Origin: an uncultured Capnocytophaga sp.
GTDB lineage: Bacteria; Bacteroidota; Bacteroidia; Flavobacteriales; Flavobacteriaceae
Direction: 5' to 3'
Assembly: GCA_905372595.1 (NCBI GenBank)
Contig: CAJPPS010000022.1
Coordinates: 1-11,173, forward strand
DNA: 11,173 nt
The notes under the pieces were generated by a model, which was given only the letters and a program-made list of their open reading frames with translations, was not told the DNA's origin and ran no database searches. Shown here piece after piece: positions 1 through 7,732 of the stretch. A program made the translations under genes and the position numbers. The stretch's first letter is position 1. Each line of letters begins with the position of its first letter.

Positions 1-34
1 TGTTAAAAAAGAACACAGATAATAAAATTTGAAT

Positions 35-3000
35 ATGAATAACAACAAACAGCGAAGAAACCTTTTCTTATGGCTATTGCTCTTCCCCTTGGGGCTTTTA
101 GCACAGCAGGTAACAGTAGAGGGAACTGTAAAGGACGAAGAAGGGGAGGGATTATTAGGCGTTTCGGTAACTCTAAAAGGGACATCTAAAGGAGTAGCAA
201 CCAATGCCAAAGGTTACTATCAACTTAAAGCACAGGAAGGAGAAATATTGGTCTTCTCCAGTGTGGGTTTTCTTACACAGGAAGTAGTGATTGGTAAGAG
301 TAACCTGATAAATATCACCCTTCAGCCAGAGGTAGAAGAGCTTAAAGGGACAGAAATAGTAGCAGTAGCCTATGGAACTACAGACAAAAAGTCCTTTACA
401 GGTTCTATGACCACTATCAAGGAAGATGCATTCAAGGACAAGCAAGCGAATAATGTAGTCAAAGCTCTAGAGGGAGCTGTAGGAGGCGTTCAGATTACTT
501 CAGGATCAGGGGAACCTGGTTCAGGAGCTACTGTGCGCATCCGTGGAATAGGCTCTATCAATGCTTCTAGTAGTCCGCTAATAATTATAGATGGAGTACC
601 CTTTGAGGGAAGTCTTAATGCTATAAATAATAGTGATGTACAGAGTATCAATGTGCTTAAGGATGCTTCTGCAGCGGCTTTATATGGCGCCAGAGGGGCA
701 AATGGGGTAATCATCATTACCACTAAGAGTGGTACACGTGGAAAGCTCTCTATTTCCTTGGATAGCAAGACTGGTTTTAACTATCGTGGTGTCCCAGAAT
801 ATGACCTGCTTAGTTCGCCTTCTCAGTACTATGAGACTCTCTGGAGTGCTTTATATTACCAGAACTTATACGGGCAAGGGCTTGCTGATGATCAAGCACG
901 TGCAAGAGCTAGTAATCGCCTTATACGTAGTGTAGGAAGGGGATATAATATCTATAATGTAGCTGATAATCAAGTGGTAGGTACTGATGGAAAGCTCAAT
1001 CCTTTGGCTCAGCTTAAGTACTCTGATGCAGCTACTTTTAACCAATGGGATAAGGCTCTTTTTCATACGGGAGTACGTCAGGAACATAATTTCAGTATGA
1101 GCAAGGGAACAGAATATAATAGCTTCTATTTTTCCCTAGGATACTTGGGTGATGAAGGTTATAATAAGAACTCTTATTTCGATCGTTATGCTACTCGCTT
1201 CTCCTATCGAGGAGAAATAACTCCTTGGTTGAGAGGAAATGCTACCTCTATGCTTACCTATACAGAAAAGCAAGGGGTTTCTAGTAGTTATGATAATCCT
1301 TTTGCTTGGACACGGCAGATAGCTCCTATCTATCCTATCTATGAGCACGATGCTAATGGTAATGTACTCCCTACCTATGACTATGGAGAAGGACGTACCT
1401 ATAGTAGCAATGCTAATCCAGTAGCTACACAGAAGGAAAATAAGGATGTAACAAGGGATTTCTATTTCTCTCAGTCTCTTTCCTTGGACGCTACCCTGCA
1501 TAAGAATCTTACCTTTTCTGCTACGGGTAATTTCTATGGAGATTTTTATGACTCAAATGTTTTTACCACTCCTTTAGGAGGTGAAGGAAAGGTGTTTGGA
1601 GGGAATATCTCCAAGTATAGAAGTGATGTTATAGTAATGACATTCAACCAATTACTTAGGTATAATAAACAATGGAAGGATTACGGATTAGAAGGACTTT
1701 TAGGACACGAAACCCATAAGACTCGTATGGGGAACCTCTCTGGAGCCAAAAGGAACTTAGTAGATCCTCATAATACAGAATGGAATAATGCTGCCGTAAT
1801 GGGGGGTATGAACTCCTATACAAGCCGTTACTTTGTAGAAGGGTACTTCGGGCAGCTCACAGCACATCATAAGCAGAAATACTTCCTTTCAGCGAGCTTA
1901 CGTAGAGATGCCTCTTCAGTATTTGCTCCTGAACACCGTTGGGGTACTTTCTGGTCAGTAGGAGGTTCTTGGCTTTTACATCAGGAAGCTTTCCTAGAGA
2001 AAGCCACATTCCTTAACACTCTTAAGCTTAAGGCAAGTTATGGTGTACAGGGGAATGATGTACTCTATCTGCCAGATGGAGGTCGTTCGTATGTTCCTTA
2101 TATGACACTTTATGAGGTTACCACCAACGGAAGTACCCCAGGACTCCGTGCACGATACAAAGGAAACCGAAACATCACTTGGGAAGAAAGTGCAAACTTC
2201 AATACAGGGGTAGAACTTGCCTTATGGAATCATCGTTTTACTCTGGAGGCAGACTACTTTATGAAAAAAACTAAGGACTTGCTCTTTAATATGCCTTTGC
2301 CTGCTACTTCAGGCTTCTCTTCAGAACCTCGTAATGTGGCGGATATGGAGAACAAAGGAGTGGATTTTACCCTTACTTTTGTGCCTGTGAGAACTGAAAA
2401 TTTCCAATGGTCACTCTTTTTCAATGGATTGCATTATAAAAATGTGATTACTAAGCTTCCAGAGGAATTGCGTGAGAAAGGAGTCTCTCGAGGAGGAGGA
2501 CAAATCCTTAAGGAAGGAGGAAGCCTATATGACTTCTATTTTGTACGTTATGCAGGAGTAAATCCTGATACAGGAGATGCTCAGTTCTATATCAAGAATA
2601 CTGCTACAGGAGCTTATGAGGTCAAGGGTAGTACAAACTATGAACAGGATCATAGTCGCCAGTATGTAGGTAGTGCGATTCCTGACTTGCAGGGAGGTTT
2701 CGGGACAACCCTTACTTTCTCAGGTGTAGATCTTTCCTTGCAATTCGCTTATCAATTAGGAGGTAAATTCTTTGATTACCAATATGCTACCTTGATGCAT
2801 ATGGGAGAGCAAGGTAAAAACTGGCATACAGACATACTTAACAGATGGACACCTGAGAACCGTTATACAGATGTTCCTCGTTTGGAATATGCAAACCAGA
2901 AGCTCCTTAGTGCTTCAGACCGATTCGTAGTAGAGGCTTCTTATCTTTCCCTTAAGAATATCTCTTTGGGCTATACCCTTCCTCAGGAAGTATGTCAGCG

Positions 3001-3163
3001 GCTCCATTTGAGCAAATTACGTTACTATATCACAGCAGATAATGTCTATTTGTGGAGTAAGCGTAGAGGGTTAGATCCTCGTAGTAGTATCTCAGGGGCA
3101 ATTGGCTCAGCTGTTTATAGCCCTATACGCACGGTTTCTTTAGGTATATCACTGACATTATAA
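35..3163 (+). CDS. SusC/RagA-type TonB-linked outer-membrane transporter
   Basis: Outer-membrane beta-barrel importer that, with its SusD partner, takes up a large nutrient (glycan or peptide) using TonB energy. The 1042-residue protein has a signal peptide with hydrophobic core at about residues 10-22 (LFLWLLLFPLGLL, cleavage probably near LLAQ), a carboxypeptidase-regulatory-like domain at about 25-98, the family hinge EIVAVAYGTTDKKSFTGS (about 107-124), and a plug domain at about 118-235 with VRIRGIGSIN, IIIDGVPF and LKDASAAALYGARGANGVI. The rest is aromatic-rich barrel ending in SLGISLTL. Length is usual for the family. An in-frame TTG lies at 29, but the ATG at 35 is preferred because it gives the better N-terminus and only two residues separate them. 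The gene is followed after 14 bases by the SusD gene, so the two are almost surely co-transcribed; the promoter lies outside the window. Substrate cannot be read from the sequence; family assignment is secure. Confidence 0.96.
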   Translation: MNNNKQRRNLFLWLLLFPLGLLAQQVTVEGTVKDEEGEGLLGVSVTLKGTSKGVATNAKGYYQLKAQEGEILVFSSVGFLTQEVVIGKSNLINITLQPEVEELKGTEIVAVAYGTTDKKSFTGSMTTIKEDAFKDKQANNVVKALEGAVGGVQITSGSGEPGSGATVRIRGIGSINASSSPLIIIDGVPFEGSLNAINNSDVQSINVLKDASAAALYGARGANGVIIITTKSGTRGKLSISLDSKTGFNYRGVPEYDLLSSPSQYYETLWSALYYQNLYGQGLADDQARARASNRLIRSVGRGYNIYNVADNQVVGTDGKLNPLAQLKYSDAATFNQWDKALFHTGVRQEHNFSMSKGTEYNSFYFSLGYLGDEGYNKNSYFDRYATRFSYRGEITPWLRGNATSMLTYTEKQGVSSSYDNPFAWTRQIAPIYPIYEHDANGNVLPTYDYGEGRTYSSNANPVATQKENKDVTRDFYFSQSLSLDATLHKNLTFSATGNFYGDFYDSNVFTTPLGGEGKVFGGNISKYRSDVIVMTFNQLLRYNKQWKDYGLEGLLGHETHKTRMGNLSGAKRNLVDPHNTEWNNAAVMGGMNSYTSRYFVEGYFGQLTAHHKQKYFLSASLRRDASSVFAPEHRWGTFWSVGGSWLLHQEAFLEKATFLNTLKLKASYGVQGNDVLYLPDGGRSYVPYMTLYEVTTNGSTPGLRARYKGNRNITWEESANFNTGVELALWNHRFTLEADYFMKKTKDLLFNMPLPATSGFSSEPRNVADMENKGVDFTLTFVPVRTENFQWSLFFNGLHYKNVITKLPEELREKGVSRGGGQILKEGGSLYDFYFVRYAGVNPDTGDAQFYIKNTATGAYEVKGSTNYEQDHSRQYVGSAIPDLQGGFGTTLTFSGVDLSLQFAYQLGGKFFDYQYATLMHMGEQGKNWHTDILNRWTPENRYTDVPRLEYANQKLLSASDRFVVEASYLSLKNISLGYTLPQEVCQRLHLSKLRYYITADNVYLWSKRRGLDPRSSISGAIGSAVYSPIRTVSLGISLTL

Positions 3164-3177
3164 TAAAGCAAAATAAA

Positions 3178-4650
3178 ATGAAAAAATATACACAACCTCT
3201 TCTTTTTGCCCTTCTTACATTAGCTTTTGGAGGGTGTTCCAAGGATCATTTTGATCCCAAAGTAGATCAGTATCTTTCCCAAGAGCGTAAGGATGAGCTC
3301 AAGGGAGAGGTAGAGAGCAAGGTACGCTTGCTAGAGATAGAACTTAATGGAATCTATAATAACAATGTTGCGGTACAGACCTCAGGAGCAGATAGTTTTG
3401 GGCTCAAAGCCATAGGACTTGCTACAGACCTTTCGGGTTTGGATATGATTCAGTACACCTATAGCTGGTTTGGTACGGACTATAATTTTGATATGTGGCG
3501 TGCCGAATTTGGGAGAACAGGATTTATGTGGAACTTTCTCTATAAACAAATTAGTTCTATCAATATGGTGCTCTCTGACTACTTTCCAGAAGTGCCTACC
3601 AATCAGGTGCTCTACCAGCAATATGCACAGCTGAAGGCTCTCAGAGGTATCTATTACTATTACTTAGTGAATCTTTATCAGCATTCTTACCAAGGAAACG
3701 CCACAAGCTTGGGAGTTCCCTTGGTACTTACTCCAAGTGATGGTTATTTAGCCCGAGCAACAGTGGAGGCGGTATATACCCAGATTAAAGAAGATCTCTC
3801 AGTAGTGGATAATGCACTCTTCCTAATCACTCCTAGTAAGACAGATGTGGATAAGGCGGTTGCAGCAACTTACTTAGCCAAAGTATATGCCCATCGTCAG
3901 GAATGGGGTCAGGTGCTTACCTATAGCCGAATGGTACTCAATAGTGGTTATTTTACCTTTACTTCTCCTACTGAGTTGCAAGCAGGCAAGTGGGATCTGG
4001 GAATCTCTTCTTGGCTCTGGGGATATGATGTTACTCAGGAGAATTCTACTCAATGGAGTTCGCTTTATGCGCACTTGGATAATACCATTGCCTTAGGGTA
4101 CGCAGGGACAGGAGCTTTTAAGAATATCTATAGTAACCTTTATGCACAGATTCCCAATACTGATGTGAGGAAGCAACTATATATCAATCGTACCCTGTTT
4201 CCCACCATCGCTAATAGGTATCCACACTTGCCTGATTATGCCAATATAAAATTTGTTACAGATCAGAATTTCCTTTCGGATTACTGCTTTTTGAGGTTTG
4301 AGGATCCTTTCCTTCTTTATACAGAAGCCTTGGTAGAACTCAATCAGTTAGATACAGCTAGGAGAACATTATCATATTTCCTACAGACTTTCCGAGATGC
4401 TAGCTATACGCCTACAGCTACCACACAAGAGGCGCTAAGAGATGAAGTACGTACTCAGAGGCGTATAGAACTCTGGGGAGAAGGAACCTCTTTCTTTGAC
4501 TTCAAGCGTTGGGGAATGGGAGCTAATAGGACAGAGGTGGGGTCCAATCACGTATTTGTTATTCAAGTCCCTGCTGGAGATAGGCGATGGGTATACCAGA
4601 TACCTACTAGCGAGATGGAAGCCAATACCCATATGGTACAGAATCAATAG
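3178..4650 (+). CDS. SusD/RagB-type nutrient-binding surface lipoprotein
   Basis: Cell-surface lipoprotein that caps the SusC channel and captures the substrate. The 490-residue product starts with a lipoprotein signal peptide, lipobox FGGC with the lipidated cysteine at residue 20. Family marks are the helix QLKALRGIYYYYLVNLYQ (about 151-168), TPR-like helices such as AVAATYLAKVYAHRQEWGQV (about 227-246), the C-terminal block RIELWGEGTSFFDFKRWG (429-446) and the terminal IPTSEMEANTHMVQNQ, which matches the usual SusD ending. After the cysteine comes SKDHFD, close to but not identical with the Lys-(Asp/Glu)2 surface-export signal known in Capnocytophaga. The leader before the ATG is A-rich with no Shine-Dalgarno sequence. 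No glycoside hydrolase, protease or regulator follows inside the window, so the substrate is unknown. Confidence 0.95.
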   Translation: MKKYTQPLLFALLTLAFGGCSKDHFDPKVDQYLSQERKDELKGEVESKVRLLEIELNGIYNNNVAVQTSGADSFGLKAIGLATDLSGLDMIQYTYSWFGTDYNFDMWRAEFGRTGFMWNFLYKQISSINMVLSDYFPEVPTNQVLYQQYAQLKALRGIYYYYLVNLYQHSYQGNATSLGVPLVLTPSDGYLARATVEAVYTQIKEDLSVVDNALFLITPSKTDVDKAVAATYLAKVYAHRQEWGQVLTYSRMVLNSGYFTFTSPTELQAGKWDLGISSWLWGYDVTQENSTQWSSLYAHLDNTIALGYAGTGAFKNIYSNLYAQIPNTDVRKQLYINRTLFPTIANRYPHLPDYANIKFVTDQNFLSDYCFLRFEDPFLLYTEALVELNQLDTARRTLSYFLQTFRDASYTPTATTQEALRDEVRTQRRIELWGEGTSFFDFKRWGMGANRTEVGSNHVFVIQVPAGDRRWVYQIPTSEMEANTHMVQNQ

Positions 4651-4696
4651 TGATGAAAAAAAGTAAGAGAATGAGTTATCATTGGAATTAATTTTG

Positions 4697-4704
4697 TATT
4701 TTTG
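4697..4704 (+). promoter_or_regulatory. Putative Bacteroidota -7 promoter box for bioB
   Basis: TATTTTTG matches the TAnnTTTG -7 consensus of Bacteroidota and lies 26 bases before the bioB start, in the 80-base gap after the SusD gene. A TTTG/TTG -33 element at the usual 17-23 base spacing was not found, so the promoter is supported by one box and its position only. No hairpin terminator was seen after the SusD gene, so some read-through into bioB is possible. Confidence 0.5.
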
Positions 4705-4730
4705 CCCCCTGATAATAAATACTCAAAAAT

Positions 4731-5813
4731 ATGAGTGATATACGTTATAATTGGACTAAGGAGGAAGTGATGGAAATCTATAATAAGCCTCTAATGGACT
4801 TATTATATGAAGCCGCTACTATTCATCGCCAATATCACGATCCCAATACGGTGCAAGTATCCACCTTATTGTCGGTCAAGACAGGGGGCTGTTCGGAGGA
4901 CTGTTGTTACTGCTCTCAGTCGGCACGTTACCAGACAGAAGTAGAGATAGAACCTATGATGACCGTGTCACAGGTCAAGGCACAAGCCTTACGAGCAAAA
5001 GCATCAGGGAGTTCTCGGGTATGTATGGGCGCCGCTTGGCGTAATGTGAAAGATGGACCTGAGTTTGAGCAAGTGCTTGAAATGGTGCGTACCATTAACA
5101 AATTAGATATGGAAGTATGCTGTACCCTAGGTATGCTCACAGAGAACCAAGCTAAGCGCCTTTCAGAAGCAGGACTATATGCATATAATCATAATCTAGA
5201 TACTTCGGAGGATTACTATAAGGAAATCGTCTCTACTCGTAGCTATGAGGATCGCTTACAGACAATAGATAATATTCGTAAGACAAATATCACTGTATGT
5301 AGTGGAGGTATTATAGGGATGGGAGAATCTCTAGAGGATAGGGCGAGTATGCTTGTATCTCTTTCTACACTATATCCACAACCCGAATCAGTGCCAATTA
5401 ATGCTTTAGTACCTATAGAAGGAACTCCTTTGGAGGAATTACCTCCTGTGGATATCTGGGAAATGGTTAGAATGATTGCTACGGCTCGTATTGTGATGCC
5501 ACAATCCCAAGTAAGGCTCTCAGCAGGGCGCACCCATATGAGTAGAGAAGGGCAAGCTTTGTGCTTCTTTGCCGGAGCCAACTCAATTTTTGCAGGAGAT
5601 AAGCTCCTTACAACTCCTAATCCAGATATTAAGGAAGATATGCAGATGTTAGAACTCTTAGGAATGCGTACTCAGAAGCCTTTTGAGAAACACCCTCAGC
5701 CTGTTACTGTGGAGGCTGCAGACTCACAAATTCCAGCTCTTGGAGAGAAACCTAAATGGTCAAGGCCTACTCACAAAAATGCTCATAGTGAGGCCTACCA
5801 GAAGAAGAAATAG
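4731..5813 (+). CDS. bioB: Biotin synthase (radical SAM enzyme)
   Basis: Converts dethiobiotin to biotin by radical sulfur insertion, the last step of biotin synthesis, in the cytosol. The 360-residue protein carries the radical SAM motif GGCSEDCCYCSQSARY with the [4Fe-4S] cysteines C54, C58 and C61. The [2Fe-2S] ligands are also present: C98 (SRVCMG), C130 (EVCCTLG), C190 (TVCSGG) and R262 (VRLSAGR), each two positions later than in the E. coli enzyme. Other landmarks are AYNHNLDTSEDYY and ALCFFAGANSIFAGDKLLT. The protein is slightly longer than E. coli BioB (346), with a basic Lys-rich C-terminal tail from about residue 338. The start ATG at 4731 has an A-rich leader and a putative promoter at 4697. 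No other bio genes are in the window, so it stands apart from the rest of the pathway here. Confidence 0.98.
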   Translation: MSDIRYNWTKEEVMEIYNKPLMDLLYEAATIHRQYHDPNTVQVSTLLSVKTGGCSEDCCYCSQSARYQTEVEIEPMMTVSQVKAQALRAKASGSSRVCMGAAWRNVKDGPEFEQVLEMVRTINKLDMEVCCTLGMLTENQAKRLSEAGLYAYNHNLDTSEDYYKEIVSTRSYEDRLQTIDNIRKTNITVCSGGIIGMGESLEDRASMLVSLSTLYPQPESVPINALVPIEGTPLEELPPVDIWEMVRMIATARIVMPQSQVRLSAGRTHMSREGQALCFFAGANSIFAGDKLLTTPNPDIKEDMQMLELLGMRTQKPFEKHPQPVTVEAADSQIPALGEKPKWSRPTHKNAHSEAYQKKK

Positions 5814-5833
5814 TATGTCATTTTGAAATATAG

Positions 5834-5864
5834 AGAGGTTGTTCTAGAAATTAGGACAACCTCT
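5834..5864 (+). terminator. Hairpin after bioB, probable terminator
   Basis: AGAGGTTGT (5834-5842) pairs perfectly with ACAACCTCT (5856-5864). With two wobble pairs the stem extends inward to 14 pairs around an AAA loop (5848-5850). It begins 20 bases after the bioB stop, before the convergent minus-strand genes. The bases that follow (TATGTTATCC) are not a good U-tract, so termination strength is uncertain, but position and stem length fit a 3' end structure. Confidence 0.55.
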
Positions 5865-5882
5865 TATGTTATCCTTGTATGC

Positions 5883-5913
5883 TTGAGAAAAATAGAGACA
5901 ACTATTTTTTCAA
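5883..5913. repeat. A/T-rich inverted repeat at the convergent gene ends
   Basis: AAAAATAG (5888-5895) pairs with CTATTTTT (5902-5909); TTG/CAA at the outer ends also pair if one base is bulged. It overlaps the stop codon (TAG, 5902-5904 on the minus strand) of the 116-residue gene. It might act as a weak bidirectional terminator together with the hairpin at 5834, but the stem is almost all A-T. Confidence 0.3.
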
Positions 5914-6252
5914 TGTTATCTTCATATGAGCATATTTATTTTCTAATATTCCCATCAAAAAATCTAGGTTTTTCTTTACACGTATGTCTTCAGACTCATC
6001 GTACTTTTGCTTCATATAATTATAAGTCGTCCTACTTCCCTCATATTCGATTTCCAGAATGATATGTTCTGATATTTCATCCATAGGGATATCAGGATCC
6101 TTAATGAAAATATTCACCATTACTATCAATGCCAGCTCCCACGAATACTTAGAAAGCTCATTGTTCGCATACAAAAATATAGCTTCCGTATCAGAATAAT
6201 CTAATTCCTCACACTCTTTTACAAGGTCGTGATACTTTCCTTCTATTATCAT
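5902..6252 (-). CDS. Small acidic protein of unknown function, possible immunity protein
   Basis: I do not recognise the family. The 116-residue protein has no signal peptide or clear membrane segment, is rich in Glu, Asp and Lys, and reads as mainly helical (for example SKYSWELALIVMVNIFIK and VKKNLDFLMGILENKYAHMK). It starts 28 bases after the end of the Imm52-like gene on the same strand, so the two are probably co-transcribed. Small, acidic, cytosolic and beside an immunity-like gene: these traits suggest a second immunity protein against an interbacterial toxin, but this rests on context, not on a motif. Rows 6001-6240 are about 35% G+C by hand count, lower than the genes to the right of the island. 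The ATG at 6252 is the first good start of the frame. Confidence 0.75.
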   Translation of the reverse strand: MIIEGKYHDLVKECEELDYSDTEAIFLYANNELSKYSWELALIVMVNIFIKDPDIPMDEISEHIILEIEYEGSRTTYNYMKQKYDESEDIRVKKNLDFLMGILENKYAHMKITLKK

Positions 6253-6280
6253 TTTAGTTTAGGTTTTTAATCTCTATAAG

Positions 6281-7018
6281 CTAACGATTGATTAGTAATG
6301 AATCTCTTAGAGAGATTGCCTTCTTTATGGTTTCTTCTGATAGGTCAAAGGTATTTCCTAGCGAAAATAACCTTCCAGATGCTGTTTGTAGCACTTTTAT
6401 TCCTTGAATAGGTGTAGAAAACTCTGGAAAATGCTTGTTGGAAAAGTAAGTTAGGTATCCAATCCAGAGATTTTCCCCTTTTGTAGGGATTCTATCTTCC
6501 AATTCATCGGAAATAACCACGGCATATTGCAAATCTTGGGTTTGTTCCAAGCAGAAAATAAGTTTTTGTAGGGTATTTTCGTCTAATTCTTTGGAAAAAT
6601 CGTTTGAGAATTGAATCATTATGGTTGCTGGAGAGCTGAATTTCTCCACTCCTTGCGAGACGCTTATAGAAATATCTGCTACCGAGTGCTTGCTGATAGT
6701 TTTTTTCGTATTGAAAAAGAACAAAGACCTGAAAGGAGCCCAGCTGGTCGCCTCTATTGTAAGATGAGGATTATTCTTATCAGGGTTATGATAGGTGATT
6801 CCCTTGTCAGGGATGATGATATCACACAAATGCGTTTCATTAAAATCGGACAAATCCTCCTTAAAGAAGAAAAGCCTATCCTTGTCATCCAATATGTAAA
6901 GATGCATTTGAGGAAATAGATTTTTGATAAGAGATAGCAACTTCTTACAATAGATGATATATTGCTTGGCATTCAGCGGTCGAAGACTCAGCCGAGAGAT
7001 GATTTCTAAAGTATCCAT
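6281..7018 (-). CDS. Imm52-like immunity protein, no toxin nearby
   Basis: Probable cytosolic immunity protein of the Imm52 type, which in other bacteria protects against toxins delivered between cells by secretion systems such as T6SS. The 245-residue protein shows the layout I associate with that family: an N-terminal RPL....QY..YCKKLLSLIKNLF segment (about 13-36), a central strand-rich half, then a GENLWIGYLTYFSNKHFPEF block (about 187-206) resembling the family's GWxxYL signature, followed by a near-terminal strand-turn-helix with FDLSEETIKKAISLRDSLL. The match is from memory of the family pattern, not from a profile search. No signal peptide is seen. The gene lies 98 bases downstream of the DUF7935-like gene; no TAnnTTTG box was found in that gap, so it may be read from further upstream. 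There is no Rhs, VgrG, Hcp or toxin-domain gene in the window, so it appears orphan. Confidence 0.6.
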   Translation of the reverse strand: MDTLEIISRLSLRPLNAKQYIIYCKKLLSLIKNLFPQMHLYILDDKDRLFFFKEDLSDFNETHLCDIIIPDKGITYHNPDKNNPHLTIEATSWAPFRSLFFFNTKKTISKHSVADISISVSQGVEKFSSPATIMIQFSNDFSKELDENTLQKLIFCLEQTQDLQYAVVISDELEDRIPTKGENLWIGYLTYFSNKHFPEFSTPIQGIKVLQTASGRLFSLGNTFDLSEETIKKAISLRDSLLINR

Positions 7019-7116
7019 ATGATTAGAATTCTTTTATTAGCCTTCTTTATTGGATAAGTGCTGAGTTAAGAATAAGAGTCTATAGAATTTCAGCTAAGCT
7101 ATAGATGATAATTGAA

Positions 7117-7635
7117 CTACCTGATAAAAGTACTAATTTCATTCACCAGATGAGAAACAGCATTAGAAGAAGGAGTTGGCTTGTTCATAAACTCTGAGAG
7201 GATAGCTTCCCTAAGAGAAGAAGCAGAGGTTACCTTCTCCTCAGTGCTGAGCTTATGAATGATTTGTATGGTAGCATTCTTTGCCAAGAGCATTACATTC
7301 CAAAGGTTCTCACTGATATAAATCTGTTGGGTGATATTGTGGTCGAATTCTGCGTTGATATGCTCAATAAGAAGGTGCTCATAAGCCTGTTTATCTTCGG
7401 AAGTAGGAGCCACACGTAGGGTAAGCTTTTGAGGGCTGATGCGGTCAAGGAGTAATACGAGGCGTTCGTATGCTTGGAGCCGTAGGGGTAGAGCTTCTTT
7501 CTGAAGGTCTTTCAGTAGGAGCCATTGGCGTTTTTTGTCTTCTCCCTTGAAGTATTGGTCAAAGAAGAAATAAGCGATTCCAGCCACAATAAGGGCAGGC
7601 AGGCAATAAGAGAGGGTTTGTAGAAAAAGGTTCAT
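7117..7635 (-). CDS. Membrane-anchored hypothetical protein, DUF7935-like
   Basis: The 172-residue protein begins with one hydrophobic segment (about residues 8-25, YCLPALIVAGIAYFFFDQ), followed by charged sequence FKGEDKKRQ, so it is probably an N-terminally anchored inner-membrane protein with the rest in the cytosol. The conserved-looking core is KEALPLRLQAYERLVLLLDRISPQKLTLRV (about 46-75, shown here as the two joined motifs YERLVLLLDR and PQKLTLRV). This pattern is, from memory, that of a Flavobacteriia protein family of unknown function (DUF7935). A C-terminal tail has Ser/Pro-rich PTPSSNAVSH. It follows era on the same strand after a 97-base gap that contains a perfect inverted repeat, so it may be transcribed separately, though no -7 box was found. 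No role can be assigned. Confidence 0.85.
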   Translation of the reverse strand: MNLFLQTLSYCLPALIVAGIAYFFFDQYFKGEDKKRQWLLLKDLQKEALPLRLQAYERLVLLLDRISPQKLTLRVAPTSEDKQAYEHLLIEHINAEFDHNITQQIYISENLWNVMLLAKNATIQIIHKLSTEEKVTSASSLREAILSEFMNKPTPSSNAVSHLVNEISTFIR

Positions 7636-7675
7636 TTTATGTAATTTTATTTAAGGGTTATTTTTCTGTTTTATG

Positions 7676-7709
7676 TACGTGGAAAAAAAAGCCAATTTTT
7701 TTCCACGTA
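7676..7709 (-). terminator. Perfect 14-bp inverted repeat between era and the next gene
   Basis: TACGTGGAAAAAAA (7676-7689) and its exact reverse complement (7696-7709) flank a 6-base loop. It lies 24 bases past the era stop and about 40 bases before the DUF7935-like start. The stem carries its A and T runs next to the loop, not a U-tract after the stem, so it is not a classic intrinsic terminator; a 3' RNA-stabilising hairpin or operator-like palindrome are alternatives. Its position at the end of the trx-yaaA-era run favours a 3' end role. Confidence 0.5.
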
Positions 7710-7732
7710 GTTTTCTCTTTTGAGAATTTTGA

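Noticed and set aside
23..31. TAAAATTTG just before the SusC gene, resembling a -7 promoter box
   Set aside because: The TA lies one base too far from TTTG, and the box would overlap the start codon region; no -33 element can be seen.
29..34. TTG start codon two codons upstream of the SusC ATG
   Set aside because: An ATG follows at 35 and gives the same signal peptide; there is no ribosome binding sequence favouring the TTG.
1136..1501. Open frame of 121 codons on the minus strand inside the SusC gene
   Set aside because: It lies fully antisense to a secure gene, its product has a low-complexity Ile/Ser-rich makeup and no family features.
6611..6919. Open frame of 102 codons on the plus strand opposite the Imm52-like gene
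   Set aside because: Antisense to a better-supported gene; no motif, no promoter box and no recognisable family.
7080..7104. CTATAG repeated at both ends of a 25-base segment after the DUF7935-like gene
   Set aside because: CTATAG is self-complementary and only 6 bases long; the possible stem is weak, has no U-tract and is not clearly a terminator.
7019..7116. Promoter for the Imm52-like gene in the 98-base gap
   Set aside because: No TAnnTTTG box was found on the minus strand in this stretch, so no promoter is claimed.
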